Of a stretch of DNA of 64,000 nt, positions 35,861 through 43,125 are shown in pieces; positions within the stretch are counted from its first letter, which is position 1; each line of letters starts with the position of its first letter. Location of the stretch: contig CBFIEM010000011.1 in NCBI GenBank assembly GCA_965661625.1, forward strand, positions 55,697-119,696, in the 5' to 3' direction. The translations under genes were made by a program, and so were the position numbers. Source of the stretch: GCA-2705995 sp965661625. GTDB taxonomy: Bacteria; Bacteroidota; Bacteroidia; Flavobacteriales_G; Salibacteraceae. A model generated the notes under the pieces. That model saw only the letters and a program-made list of their open reading frames with translations, was not told where the DNA came from and searched no databases.

Positions 35861-36597
35861 GTACCCCCCTACTACTCCACATTGGGTTTGTATTATTCGT
35901 TTTACTTACGGCCTTATTTGCACATGTTTTTAGCAGGCAATTAGACCTATCTATGAAGTACCTCCTTGGTATTGGAGGAGGGTATTTGTTGGCTTTAATA
36001 TTCCTTCACTTAATTCCTGAAATCTACATTAATGAGCACTTTTCTATAGGACTGGTGGTACTTATAGGGTTTGTTTTTCAAATGGCTCTTGACTTCTTTT
36101 CAAAGGGTATTGAACACGGTCATCTTCATCAAATTGACAAACATGCCTTTCCTTGGTCTGTGTTTCTTGCACTTGCGCTCCACAGCTTTTTTGAAGGAAT
36201 GCCAGTAATTGAACATAATCATGGTGCAGGAGATACTGAAGTTCTTCATATTGCATCAACTTCATTCCTTTTTGGATTAGTGGTTCACAAAATCCCGATC
36301 ACGTTTGTTTTAGTAATCCTATTGAAACGGGCAGCGGTAAAACCACTGGCATACTGGAGTGCATTGGTAGTATTTGCATTATCAATGCCCCTTGGAAGTT
36401 TCGCTGCTTACATGCTCGCTCACACTTCGCTATCTGAATTAATTGATGTTCATGCTTACACAACGGCGATTGCGATAGGAATATTAATTCATATATCTAC
36501 CACCATATTGTTTGAATCAAACGAGTCCCATAAGTTTGATCTTGTAAAATTCACCACAATTATCGGGGGGATGTTGCTCTACCTTTTCACGATTTAA
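35857..36597 (+). CDS. ZIP family metal transporter
   Basis: A 246-residue membrane protein with about eight helices. Helix 4 carries ALALHSFFEGMPV (metal-site His and Glu) and helix 5 LVVHKIPITFVLVILL, where the ZIP motif HEIPH(E) is reduced to HKIPI; thus one of the two metal sites is altered. A short His-rich loop (EHGHLHQIDKH, ~87-97) precedes helix 4. Transport of zinc or another divalent metal is the family role. Coupled to the upstream methyltransferase. Confidence 0.85.
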   Translation: MSTPLLLHIGFVLFVLLTALFAHVFSRQLDLSMKYLLGIGGGYLLALIFLHLIPEIYINEHFSIGLVVLIGFVFQMALDFFSKGIEHGHLHQIDKHAFPWSVFLALALHSFFEGMPVIEHNHGAGDTEVLHIASTSFLFGLVVHKIPITFVLVILLKRAAVKPLAYWSALVVFALSMPLGSFAAYMLAHTSLSELIDVHAYTTAIAIGILIHISTTILFESNESHKFDLVKFTTIIGGMLLYLFTI

Positions 36598-36614
36598 ATA
36601 GGTATTACCTAACC

Positions 36615-36640
36615 TTATACCTTCATTAATAATGGTATAA
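36615..36640. promoter_or_regulatory. 26-base dyad upstream of the peroxiredoxin gene
   Basis: TTATACC and GGTATAA flank a centred ATTAAT palindrome, all sharing one symmetry axis at 36627.5. It lies between the ZIP stop and the peroxiredoxin ATG, 60-85 bases upstream of the latter. It lacks a T run, so an operator is more likely than a terminator. Confidence 0.4.
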
Positions 36641-36700
36641 TTTAAATCGTTCATGATAGCTTTGATTAAATTAATTTCGTAAAAATTAAAATCAAATCAT

Positions 36701-37333
36701 ATGTCAGTATTAGTTGGAAAAAAAGCACCTAGTTTCAAGGCTCCTGCAGTAATTAACGGAGACGAGATTATCGAAGATTTCTCATTAGATCAGTATATTG
36801 GTAAAAACCACGTGTTATTTTTCTTCTACCCGAAGGACTTCACATTTGTTTGCCCTACTGAATTATTTGCTTTTCAGAATGCACTGGATGAATTTGAAAA
36901 ACGCGGTGTAAAAGTTGTTGCTTGTTCAACTGACACAGCTGAATCACATTGGGGTTGGCTTCAAATGTCTAAAGATGCTGGTGGAATAGACGGGGTTACT
37001 TATCCAGTTGTTGCTGATTCGACAAAAACCATTTCTGCTAATTTTGGAGTTTTAGCTGGAGATTATTCAGGTGATGAAAATGGTCAGCTTCATGCAGATG
37101 GTCCTATGATTGCTTACAGAGGCCTTTTCTTAATTGACAAAACAGGAACAGTTATGCATGAGATCGTTAATTTCTTCCCATTAGGCAGAAATGTAAACGA
37201 AGCTTTAAGGATGGTTGATGCGCTTCAACACTTTGAAGAACATGGAGAAGTTTGTCCTGCTAACTGGGAAAAAGGTCAAGATGCAATGAATGCAACCCAC
37301 GATGGAGTGGCAGACTATTTATCGAAGCATTAA
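36701..37333 (+). CDS. 2-Cys peroxiredoxin (AhpC/Prx1 type)
   Basis: A 210-residue typical 2-Cys peroxiredoxin that reduces H2O2 and organic peroxides. The peroxidatic cysteine is in FYPKDFTFVCPTELFAF (residues ~44-60), the resolving cysteine in HGEVCPANWEKG near the C-terminus (~186), and the GGIDGVTYPVVAD block carries the oxidation-sensitive GG motif. No AhpF or thioredoxin reductase is adjacent. Flanked by a dyad upstream and a terminator downstream, so it is monocistronic and likely redox-regulated. Confidence 0.95.
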   Translation: MSVLVGKKAPSFKAPAVINGDEIIEDFSLDQYIGKNHVLFFFYPKDFTFVCPTELFAFQNALDEFEKRGVKVVACSTDTAESHWGWLQMSKDAGGIDGVTYPVVADSTKTISANFGVLAGDYSGDENGQLHADGPMIAYRGLFLIDKTGTVMHEIVNFFPLGRNVNEALRMVDALQHFEEHGEVCPANWEKGQDAMNATHDGVADYLSKH

Positions 37334-37353
37334 GCTGTTTTTACAATAGATTT

Positions 37354-37384
37354 AAAAGCTCCAGTCATCTGGAGCTTTTTTTTT
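37354..37384 (+). terminator. Rho-independent terminator of the peroxiredoxin gene
   Basis: Eight-base-pair stem AGCTCCAG/CTGGAGCT (37357-37364 with 37369-37376), TCAT loop, nine T. Confidence 0.9.
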
Positions 37385-37409
37385 ATTTTAACTGCCTAAA
37401 GGTTGATTT

Positions 37410-38123
37410 ATGAAGCATTTGATCATTCTATTTTCAATTATCATTTCATCGGCTTCCGTTGCCCAAAAGCGGATTAACTATACTCCAGATAGTATTGATA
37501 GCAGATATGGAATCACACGTTATCAGCCATATATTGAAGCGGTAGGTGGAAAAGAAAAACGAAAATGTGATGGTCTCCCTTGCAACGCATATGTCACGGA
37601 TCTCTACCAGAATGGCTCCATATTACACAAGGGGTATTATCAGTACGGCATACTAACAAATTTCAAAAATTATTACCCAAACGGAACCGTTGAGCGTGAC
37701 TTTAAGTCGGTTGATGTAAACCGTGCAAGTATGAAACAATACTATTCAGACGGGACTCTGCGATCTAGTGCTAAATACGTTAACCAAGAGCCTGTATTTT
37801 GGGAAGACTATTACCCGAATGGAGAACTTGAATACAAAGAGGAGTATGACCGTGACTTTACCTATTACAAATATCAGGGAGCATTTGATAGTTTAGGAAA
37901 TCCCGAATTTGAAATGGAGCTTGAAAAGAAAAATAGGCGCTTATATTCAAGAGTCGAATACCATCCTAACGGGGTAATTAAAGCATCTGGACCTGTGGTA
38001 TTTCATGAAAATCTGGCAAAATATGTTCGTGCTGGATGGTGGACATATTACAATGAAAAAGGCGAAGCTTACCTTAAAAAGGAATATGTTAATGATGAGG
38101 TCGTTACTGAAGAAGAGCTTTGA
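37410..38123 (+). CDS. Exported MORN-variant repeat protein (YwqK-like)
   Basis: A 237-residue protein with signal peptide (MKHLIILFSIIISSASVAQ). The mature part consists of degenerate repeats of the form Y-x-N/D-G-x-(v/l)-x: YQNGSIL, YPNGTVE, YSDGTLR, YPNGELE and HPNGVIK, the variant MORN repeats of the YwqK 'antitoxin' family. Despite that family name there is no toxin partner nearby, and exported copies are common in Bacteroidota; I make no toxin-antitoxin claim. Convergent with miaE. Confidence 0.8.
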   Translation: MKHLIILFSIIISSASVAQKRINYTPDSIDSRYGITRYQPYIEAVGGKEKRKCDGLPCNAYVTDLYQNGSILHKGYYQYGILTNFKNYYPNGTVERDFKSVDVNRASMKQYYSDGTLRSSAKYVNQEPVFWEDYYPNGELEYKEEYDRDFTYYKYQGAFDSLGNPEFEMELEKKNRRLYSRVEYHPNGVIKASGPVVFHENLAKYVRAGWWTYYNEKGEAYLKKEYVNDEVVTEEEL

Positions 38124-38126
38124 AAG

Positions 38127-38723
38127 CTATCCATGAATAGCTTGAGTATTGCCGAAAGAAGCAATAATAGAGCTCTCATAATCTAAAAATAGTTTCCACC
38201 GTTTTTCTATCGCATCTTCCCCGCCATACTTTTTAGCCAATAAAAGAAACATGCTGTAATGGCCTGCCTCACTTTTCATCAGCTCATGATAAAATTCTGC
38301 TAGTTCACGATCCTCCAAATTTTCCGAGAGAACGCGAAAACGTTCACAACTTCTCGCTTCTACCATAGCTGCAAACAAAAGTTTGTCTATTAATCGTTGA
38401 ACTTTATCTTTTCCTCCTTTTGGAAAGAACTTAAGGAGTTCATGAATATATTCATCTTTCCGTTCATGTCCTAGCTTAAAACCACGATCTCGAATGAGCT
38501 TATGTACCCGCTCAAAATGTTCCATTTCTTCTTGAGCCAACTGAGCCATTTCAGCAACCACATCAGGGTACTCCGGAAATTGAACGATAATACTTATTGC
38601 TGTTGATGCTGCCTTCTGCTCGCAATAAGCGTGATCCGTTAATATTTCTGCAATGTTCTTTTCAGCAATATTAGCCCATCTCGGATCGGTTGGTAACCGT
38701 AATTTTAACATTCGTTTGCTCAT
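38127..38723 (-). CDS. miaE: tRNA-(ms2io6A)-hydroxylase MiaE-like
   Basis: A 198-residue ferritin-like di-iron enzyme. Iron ligands: Glu in AYCEQKAAS, E-x-x-H in AQEEMEHFERVHK, Glu in VEARSCERFRVL, and E-x-x-H in KSEAGHYSMFL. Start region MLKLRLPTDPRW and the EARSCERF block are diagnostic for MiaE, which hydroxylates the isopentenyl group of A37 in tRNAs reading U-starting codons. A perfect -7 box lies seven bases before ATG 38723. Confidence 0.93.
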   Translation of the reverse strand: MSKRMLKLRLPTDPRWANIAEKNIAEILTDHAYCEQKAASTAISIIVQFPEYPDVVAEMAQLAQEEMEHFERVHKLIRDRGFKLGHERKDEYIHELLKFFPKGGKDKVQRLIDKLLFAAMVEARSCERFRVLSENLEDRELAEFYHELMKSEAGHYSMFLLLAKKYGGEDAIEKRWKLFLDYESSIIASFGNTQAIHG

Positions 38724-38730
38724 AACGAAA

Positions 38731-38738
38731 CAAAGGTA
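38731..38738 (-). promoter_or_regulatory. -7 box TACCTTTG, seven bases before miaE ATG
   Basis: Perfect TAnnTTTG on the minus strand; predicts a leader of at most a few bases. Confidence 0.5.
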
Positions 38739-38783
38739 TGAAGTGAACGTTTTTTATCTGAACAAAGATGAGATATTTGCATC

Positions 38784-39503
38784 ATGCAGTTAAAGTTGAT
38801 TTTTGCATTTCTTTTGGCCGTCTGTTTTTTTTCTTCCTGCAGAAGAAACGATTGTAGGGAAGCATCTGGGGAACGTTGGTCTTTTGAAAGGAAAGTTGGT
38901 ACGTTCTCTAGTATACAACTCAATACTGCAGCTCGCTTAGATATTCTGCAAGACACCTCTATTGATCAGCCTTTGGTTAAGGTTTATGTTCAGGGAAACA
39001 TTGAGGATTTAATATCAACAAAAGTCTTAAATGATATTTTAGTGCTTGATTTACACGATTGCATTGACGAGAATGCTGGTATTAAATTTGAAATTACAGT
39101 TCCAGAATTACGCTATCTCATTTCAAATAGTAGCGGCGATATTTATTCAAAAACAGGTTTTGTGCAGGATAGCATATCCCTTTGGCTTCAAGATAATGGC
39201 GATTTGAACCTTACCTTGAACACGAGTTATTTATATACTAAAAGTGCGGGTACTGGTACAATTAATTTAAGCGGGTATGCCATGCACCATGAAGCATACA
39301 TTGAACAGTCAGGAGATCTTGAAGCACTAAACTTGGGTACAAGAACTACTGAAATTCAATCTAACGGCTCAGGTATTTCACGCATCTGGGTAACTGATCT
39401 GCTAGACGCTTCCGTTACTAGCCGCGGGTCAATCTACTACATTGGAAATCCTTCCGTAACCACAACTATCTCTGGATCAGGAAGTGTTGAAGCGCTTCCA
39501 TAA
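38784..39503 (+). CDS. DUF2807 (GIN domain) lipoprotein
   Basis: A 239-residue lipoprotein (lipobox SSC in LLAVCFFSSC, followed by RRND). The mature protein is a right-handed beta-structure of the head-GIN/DUF2807 type: GTFSSIQLNTAARLDILQD at the N-terminus, then repeated strand patterns (LISNSSGDIY, WLQDNGDLNL, IEQSGDLEALN, IQSNGSGISRI) and the final YIGNPSVTTTISGSGSV, the family ending. Function is unknown. A GATATTTG element (one mismatch) lies four bases before the ATG. Confidence 0.88.
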   Translation: MQLKLIFAFLLAVCFFSSCRRNDCREASGERWSFERKVGTFSSIQLNTAARLDILQDTSIDQPLVKVYVQGNIEDLISTKVLNDILVLDLHDCIDENAGIKFEITVPELRYLISNSSGDIYSKTGFVQDSISLWLQDNGDLNLTLNTSYLYTKSAGTGTINLSGYAMHHEAYIEQSGDLEALNLGTRTTEIQSNGSGISRIWVTDLLDASVTSRGSIYYIGNPSVTTTISGSGSVEALP

Positions 39504-39577
39504 GTTTATCAAAGATTCTAAAAGAAGCATTAGTTCTGAGTAAAGAGTAGTATCTTGAAGATTACTAAATTACTACT

Positions 39578-39805
39578 ATGAACAACTACAACTTAAGTGA
39601 TGATAGCCCATTAGAAGTGGAGCTAGGAGGACAAAAATTAATTCTTTCAGATGATAACGGCACGATGTGTCTTTCACTTAAAATGCCGACTGGGGATACA
39701 GAGTTCGACTATAAGGTTCAGCACAACCCCGCTCTAACTAGCAGTTTAATTGATGTTTCAACAAATGGTATAACAAAAAAGAAACTTCGGATAAAAGCTG
39801 GTTAA
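39578..39805 (+). CDS. Small hypothetical protein heading the HisKA_2-receiver-DinB operon
   Basis: A 75-residue soluble, beta-rich protein with no motif I recognise (LEVELGGQKLILSDDNGTM... ending KKLRIKAG). The next gene starts three bases after its stop, so it belongs to the same transcript as the membrane HisKA_2-like protein, the receiver and DinB. Length, normal codon use and tight spacing argue for a real gene; no family can be assigned. Confidence 0.6.
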   Translation: MNNYNLSDDSPLEVELGGQKLILSDDNGTMCLSLKMPTGDTEFDYKVQHNPALTSSLIDVSTNGITKKKLRIKAG

Positions 39806-39808
39806 TTA

Positions 39809-40405
39809 ATGGAGTTACTTAATAAACTAAGCACCATTAAGAAGTCCTTATTTTTTGCCATTATCGGACTTCTTGCCCCTGGCCTATCGTACCTCTACCT
39901 TATCGTTCCTGACTTTGAAATTGAGTATTACGGTTCAAGTCAAGTAATGCTATTCTGGATGGGAAGGAGTTTGCTATACTTGATTACATTACTTCTATGG
40001 TACATTAGCACAGTAAGGGCAACTTCCAAAATTACTTATGTAATCATCGCCTACATTGCATTTTTTGCACTTTCCGATTTAATCTACACCTTCCCTACTT
40101 TCAATGAAACTCAGCTCCCAATGGCATTTGGGATTGGTATCATTGTACTCCCCTTTCTTATTTTCATTTCCATATTTATCAAACGATTAGTTGGTGAAGG
40201 ACATGAAGAGAAATACCGCTTATTATTATTTGATGTTAGGCACCGCGTTCAGCAGAACATAAGTAATATCGAAGGTCTATTGGATTTGATGGAAAAAGAA
40301 ACGGATCAAATTAGGCGTGTAGAATACGAGACGATCTTAAAAGAGCAGGTCAAAGAGTTAAATGAGAATACCAATACCATTGTAAACGAGGAATCTAAGA
40401 AATGA
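39809..40405 (+). CDS. Four-TM protein with an isolated HisKA_2-like helix pair
   Basis: A 198-residue protein: four predicted transmembrane helices (about 13-33, 47-67, 74-94, 104-124), then a cytosolic tail. The tail has FDVRHRVQQNISNIEGLL with H145, close to the HisKA_2 phospho-acceptor pattern HRVKNNLQ-x-I-x-SLL, followed by a second amphipathic helix up to the C-terminus. There is no HATPase domain, so it cannot phosphorylate itself. It may take or give phosphate with other kinases, or only dimerise. It overlaps the receiver gene by four bases (ATGA), which makes a partnership likely. Function is inferred. Confidence 0.75.
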   Translation: MELLNKLSTIKKSLFFAIIGLLAPGLSYLYLIVPDFEIEYYGSSQVMLFWMGRSLLYLITLLLWYISTVRATSKITYVIIAYIAFFALSDLIYTFPTFNETQLPMAFGIGIIVLPFLIFISIFIKRLVGEGHEEKYRLLLFDVRHRVQQNISNIEGLLDLMEKETDQIRRVEYETILKEQVKELNENTNTIVNEESKK

Positions 40406-40764
40406 AAATACTACTCGTAGATGATGACCCAATTTCACGACTTATTGTGAGACAACACCTGCTCAACTCAGGAAAAAAATTTCAATTGGAAGAGGTTTAC
40501 AATGGCTCTGAAGCCTTATTAAAACTAGCAACAGGATACCTTCCCAATTTGATTTTATTGGATTTGAATATGCCTATAATGAATGGATTCGCCTTTTTAC
40601 AAGCCCTAAACGATAAGCAGATTCATCTACCCGTTGTTATGATTACTTCTTCTAACCATAACGAAGATAAAGCACAAGCAAAAAAGTATGGTTCTGTAGT
40701 GGGGTACATCCAAAAGCCCTTCAAATCAGAGCACATTACCAAACTGTTGTCTCTCGGTGAATGA
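40402..40764 (+). CDS. Stand-alone receiver (CheY-like response regulator)
   Basis: A 120-residue single REC domain. Acidic pocket D7-D9 in LLVDDDP, phospho-acceptor D54 in LILLDLNMP, switch Ser/Thr in VVMITSS and the conserved Lys in IQKPFKSE. No output domain follows. It overlaps both neighbours by four bases: the HisKA_2-like membrane protein upstream and dinB downstream. A stand-alone receiver acts by protein-protein contact or as a phosphate relay. Confidence 0.93.
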   Translation: MKILLVDDDPISRLIVRQHLLNSGKKFQLEEVYNGSEALLKLATGYLPNLILLDLNMPIMNGFAFLQALNDKQIHLPVVMITSSNHNEDKAQAKKYGSVVGYIQKPFKSEHITKLLSLGE

Positions 40765-41837
40765 TTCCACTTATTGAGAAGTCACGTAAAATAATTCACA
40801 TTGACATGGATGCTTTCTATGCATCTATTGAACAACGTGATAACCCAGAACTCAGAAATAAACCCATAGTTGTTGGGGGAAATGAGCACCGCGGCGTTGT
40901 GGCTGCCGCTAGCTATGAAGCCAGAAAATATGGCATTCACTCAGCTATGCCCGCTATAACAGCTAAACGTAAATGCAATAGCTTAATTTTTGTCAAGCCT
41001 AGGTTTGAATTATATCAGCAGGTCTCTCAGGAAATCCACACAATCTTTTATGACTATACTGATTTGGTTGAGCCACTATCCCTCGATGAGGCATACCTTG
41101 ATGTAACCGAAAACAAAAAGGGAATTAAATCGGCCACCGACATTGCTACTAAAATTAGAGTCCGAATTGCCAAAGAAGTTCACCTTACGGCTTCCGCTGG
41201 AATAGCTAAGAACAAGTTCATTGCAAAAATCGCAACAGAACAGCACAAACCTGATGGACAATTTCTTGTTCATCCGGACAAGTCTCAGCTTTTCATTGAT
41301 GGATTACCCATTACCTCATTTTATGGTGTAGGCAGTAAAACCGCTGAACGAATGCACAAGCTTGACATCCATCAAGGAAGAGACTTAAGGTCAAAATCAT
41401 TGGACTTTCTAAGTCACTATTTTGGCAAACAAGGTTTATTCTTTTATAAGATTTCAAGAACAATAGACGACAGGCCGGTGCTGCCTCATAGGCAACGCAA
41501 GTCAATAGGCGCCGAGCGCACCTTTGAGGATAATCTATCGGATATTAAAGACTTAAGGACGGAATTAAACCAACTCCTCAAAACGTTATTTGAGCGAATT
41601 GATAAAAGTGACTTCAGCGGAAAAACAGTTACAATAAAACTTAGGAACTCTGCCTTTAAAACCTATTCAAAATCACATACCCCTTCATCAGACTTTCTTA
41701 CCAAAGAAGAAATAAAGCAAACTAGTATGGACGCCTTAGCTCAGCTCTACAGCAACGATACGAGTTATCGCCTGTTAGGCGTTAGTCTCAACAACCCGAA
41801 CTCAAAAACAGCGCATCAATTAACACTGTCGTTTTGA
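40761..41837 (+). CDS. dinB: DNA polymerase IV (Y-family, DinB)
   Basis: A 358-residue translesion polymerase. Catalytic residues: HIDMDAFYASIEQ (first metal Asp and steric-gate Phe), PLSLDEAYLDVT (Asp-Glu pair), YEARKYGIHSAMPAI (fingers), and SAGIAKNKFIAKIA. Helix-hairpin-helix near ITSFYGVGSKTAERM; the little-finger domain begins with KSIGAERTFEDN. No clear C-terminal clamp-binding peptide; it ends QLTLSF, which could serve (QxxLxF). It is last in an operon with a receiver, an unusual association. Its end overlaps a convergent small gene by 22 bases. Confidence 0.96.
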   Translation: MIPLIEKSRKIIHIDMDAFYASIEQRDNPELRNKPIVVGGNEHRGVVAAASYEARKYGIHSAMPAITAKRKCNSLIFVKPRFELYQQVSQEIHTIFYDYTDLVEPLSLDEAYLDVTENKKGIKSATDIATKIRVRIAKEVHLTASAGIAKNKFIAKIATEQHKPDGQFLVHPDKSQLFIDGLPITSFYGVGSKTAERMHKLDIHQGRDLRSKSLDFLSHYFGKQGLFFYKISRTIDDRPVLPHRQRKSIGAERTFEDNLSDIKDLRTELNQLLKTLFERIDKSDFSGKTVTIKLRNSAFKTYSKSHTPSSDFLTKEEIKQTSMDALAQLYSNDTSYRLLGVSLNNPNSKTAHQLTLSF

Positions 41838-42052
41838 ACTGTCGTTGAATCCTCGGAAGCGAAGTCTAACTTGAGCAATTCAAGCTCTTTTTGAAGAGCG
41901 TACTTCTCAACAAGCACCTTTTGCTTTTGATTCGCAAGCTTTACTATTTCTTGATCGAGAACCTCAATAAGCTCATTTTGACGGTATGAGAAATATGCAA
42001 ATATGAGGGTGACGATACTCAGAAAGAAAAATAAAACGTGCTTTCGCTCCAT
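41816..42052 (-). CDS. Small membrane-anchored coiled-coil protein
   Basis: A 78-residue protein with one N-terminal transmembrane helix (residues ~5-22, VLFFFLSIVTLIFAYFS) and a heptad-rich segment (~25-63, ELIEVLDQEIVKLANQKQKV) followed by a polar tail. The layout resembles FtsB/FtsL-type bitopic proteins only in general form; no homology is claimed. It lies 11 bases after the next upstream small gene and overlaps dinB tail to tail. Confidence 0.65.
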   Translation of the reverse strand: MERKHVLFFFLSIVTLIFAYFSYRQNELIEVLDQEIVKLANQKQKVLVEKYALQKELELLKLDFASEDSTTVQNDSVN

Positions 42053-42063
42053 CCGAAAAATAC

Positions 42064-42342
42064 TTATCCTTTTGCAATTTTTGCCAAAAGACTTTCTTCT
42101 GCCTTATTCAAATCCTCGCGAATGCTTTTAAAGTGACCTTTAACTTCTTTGCGCGTAGAATAACCCTGATGGTTATTAATTCGATTTACAAGGTTGTCAG
42201 CAGCATCTGCAGCTTGATCAATCAATGCTTCTAATTTCTTTTGATCAGCTTTAGGGTTATTAATGAGCTCAATGTAACCCAGTTCAATAATTTCACCTAA
42301 ACGCTCATTAATTTCTTTTTTTAATCCTTTTCTAGATCCCAT
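42064..42342 (-). CDS. Conserved small helical protein
   Basis: A 92-residue, all-helical soluble protein (GLKKEINERLGEIIELGYIEL... ending LAKIAKG) with no motif I can name. Similar-looking short proteins occur in Flavobacteriales. It is probably co-transcribed with the membrane coiled-coil gene. A perfect minus-strand -7 box (42368-42375) precedes it. Confidence 0.65.
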   Translation of the reverse strand: MGSRKGLKKEINERLGEIIELGYIELINNPKADQKKLEALIDQAADAADNLVNRINNHQGYSTRKEVKGHFKSIREDLNKAEESLLAKIAKG

Positions 42343-42354
42343 GGCTGATTCATT

Positions 42355-42362
42355 TAATTTTG
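42355..42362 (+). promoter_or_regulatory. -7 box TAATTTTG of the 42379 operon
   Basis: Perfect TAnnTTTG 16 bases before ATG 42379. It is only five bases from the opposing minus-strand box, so the two promoters cannot be occupied together. Confidence 0.5.
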
Positions 42363-42367
42363 ATGTT

Positions 42368-42375
42368 CAAAAGTA
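42368..42375 (-). promoter_or_regulatory. -7 box TACTTTTG of the 42342 gene pair
   Basis: Perfect TAnnTTTG on the minus strand, 25 bases before ATG 42342. Confidence 0.45.
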
Positions 42376-42378
42376 GTA

Positions 42379-43122
42379 ATGTCTATGGACCTGCAAGGCA
42401 ACCAAGAAGCCGAATTTCACGAAGATATTTTTGGTCTAGCTGTATCCAACTATTTTTTGCGTAAGGATACCTCTCCCATTGAAGTATACACGGATGTAAC
42501 GGATCCAGATGAGATCCCTCCTAGCTATCTCTTTCGCAAGTATACAGATATGCCTAAACTTGAACAAATAGCACTGAGCAATTGTGAAGGAAATATATTA
42601 GATGTTGGTGCTTGTGCTGGACCTCACGCTTCATACTTGATTAACAAAGGTTTTAATGTCAAAGCCATAGAAACTTCAGCGAAGTCGGTACAAACTTTAA
42701 TTAAACTCGGAATTGATGCCGAGCAAATTAGTTTTTACGAAGCGAAGGGGAAATATGATACTGTCCTTATGCTCATGAATGGAATAGGCATTGCTGGTTC
42801 TTTAGCTAACCTTCCTGTTTTTTTCAAACAGCTTAAGGGCCTGATCAACAAGGAGGGCCAGGCGCTAATTGACAGTTCTGATCTCATCTACCTCTTTGAT
42901 GACATAAACGCAAAACTTTCTAAGCAGATTCAGCGCGAATATTACGGAGAAATCTCCTACAAATTAAAATACAAGCATTACATTGGGCGAAAATTTAATT
43001 GGCTATTCTTAGATGCTCGTAGAATGGAACAACATGCACAATTAGCCGGTTTAAAGTTTGAACTCATTTATTCAGGTGAAAACCACCATTTTTTAGCACG
43101 ATTAACTCATTTAGATCAATAA
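42379..43122 (+). CDS. Class I SAM-dependent methyltransferase
   Basis: A 247-residue methyltransferase. The N-terminus (DIFGLAVSNYFLRKD) precedes motif I, GNILDVGACAGPHASYLI, motif II VKAIETS and motif IV DTVLMLMNGIG. In this group 'GxCxGxH' replaces the more common GxGxG, as is also seen in other Bacteroidota annotated only as methyltransferases. Target unknown. The S9 peptidase ATG follows its stop by three bases. Confidence 0.87.
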   Translation: MSMDLQGNQEAEFHEDIFGLAVSNYFLRKDTSPIEVYTDVTDPDEIPPSYLFRKYTDMPKLEQIALSNCEGNILDVGACAGPHASYLINKGFNVKAIETSAKSVQTLIKLGIDAEQISFYEAKGKYDTVLMLMNGIGIAGSLANLPVFFKQLKGLINKEGQALIDSSDLIYLFDDINAKLSKQIQREYYGEISYKLKYKHYIGRKFNWLFLDARRMEQHAQLAGLKFELIYSGENHHFLARLTHLDQ

Positions 43123-43125
43123 GGT

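Noticed and set aside
37410..38123. Toxin-antitoxin pair (YwqK-type antitoxin)
   Set aside because: The protein is exported and stands alone; only the repeat type matches, no toxin gene is adjacent.
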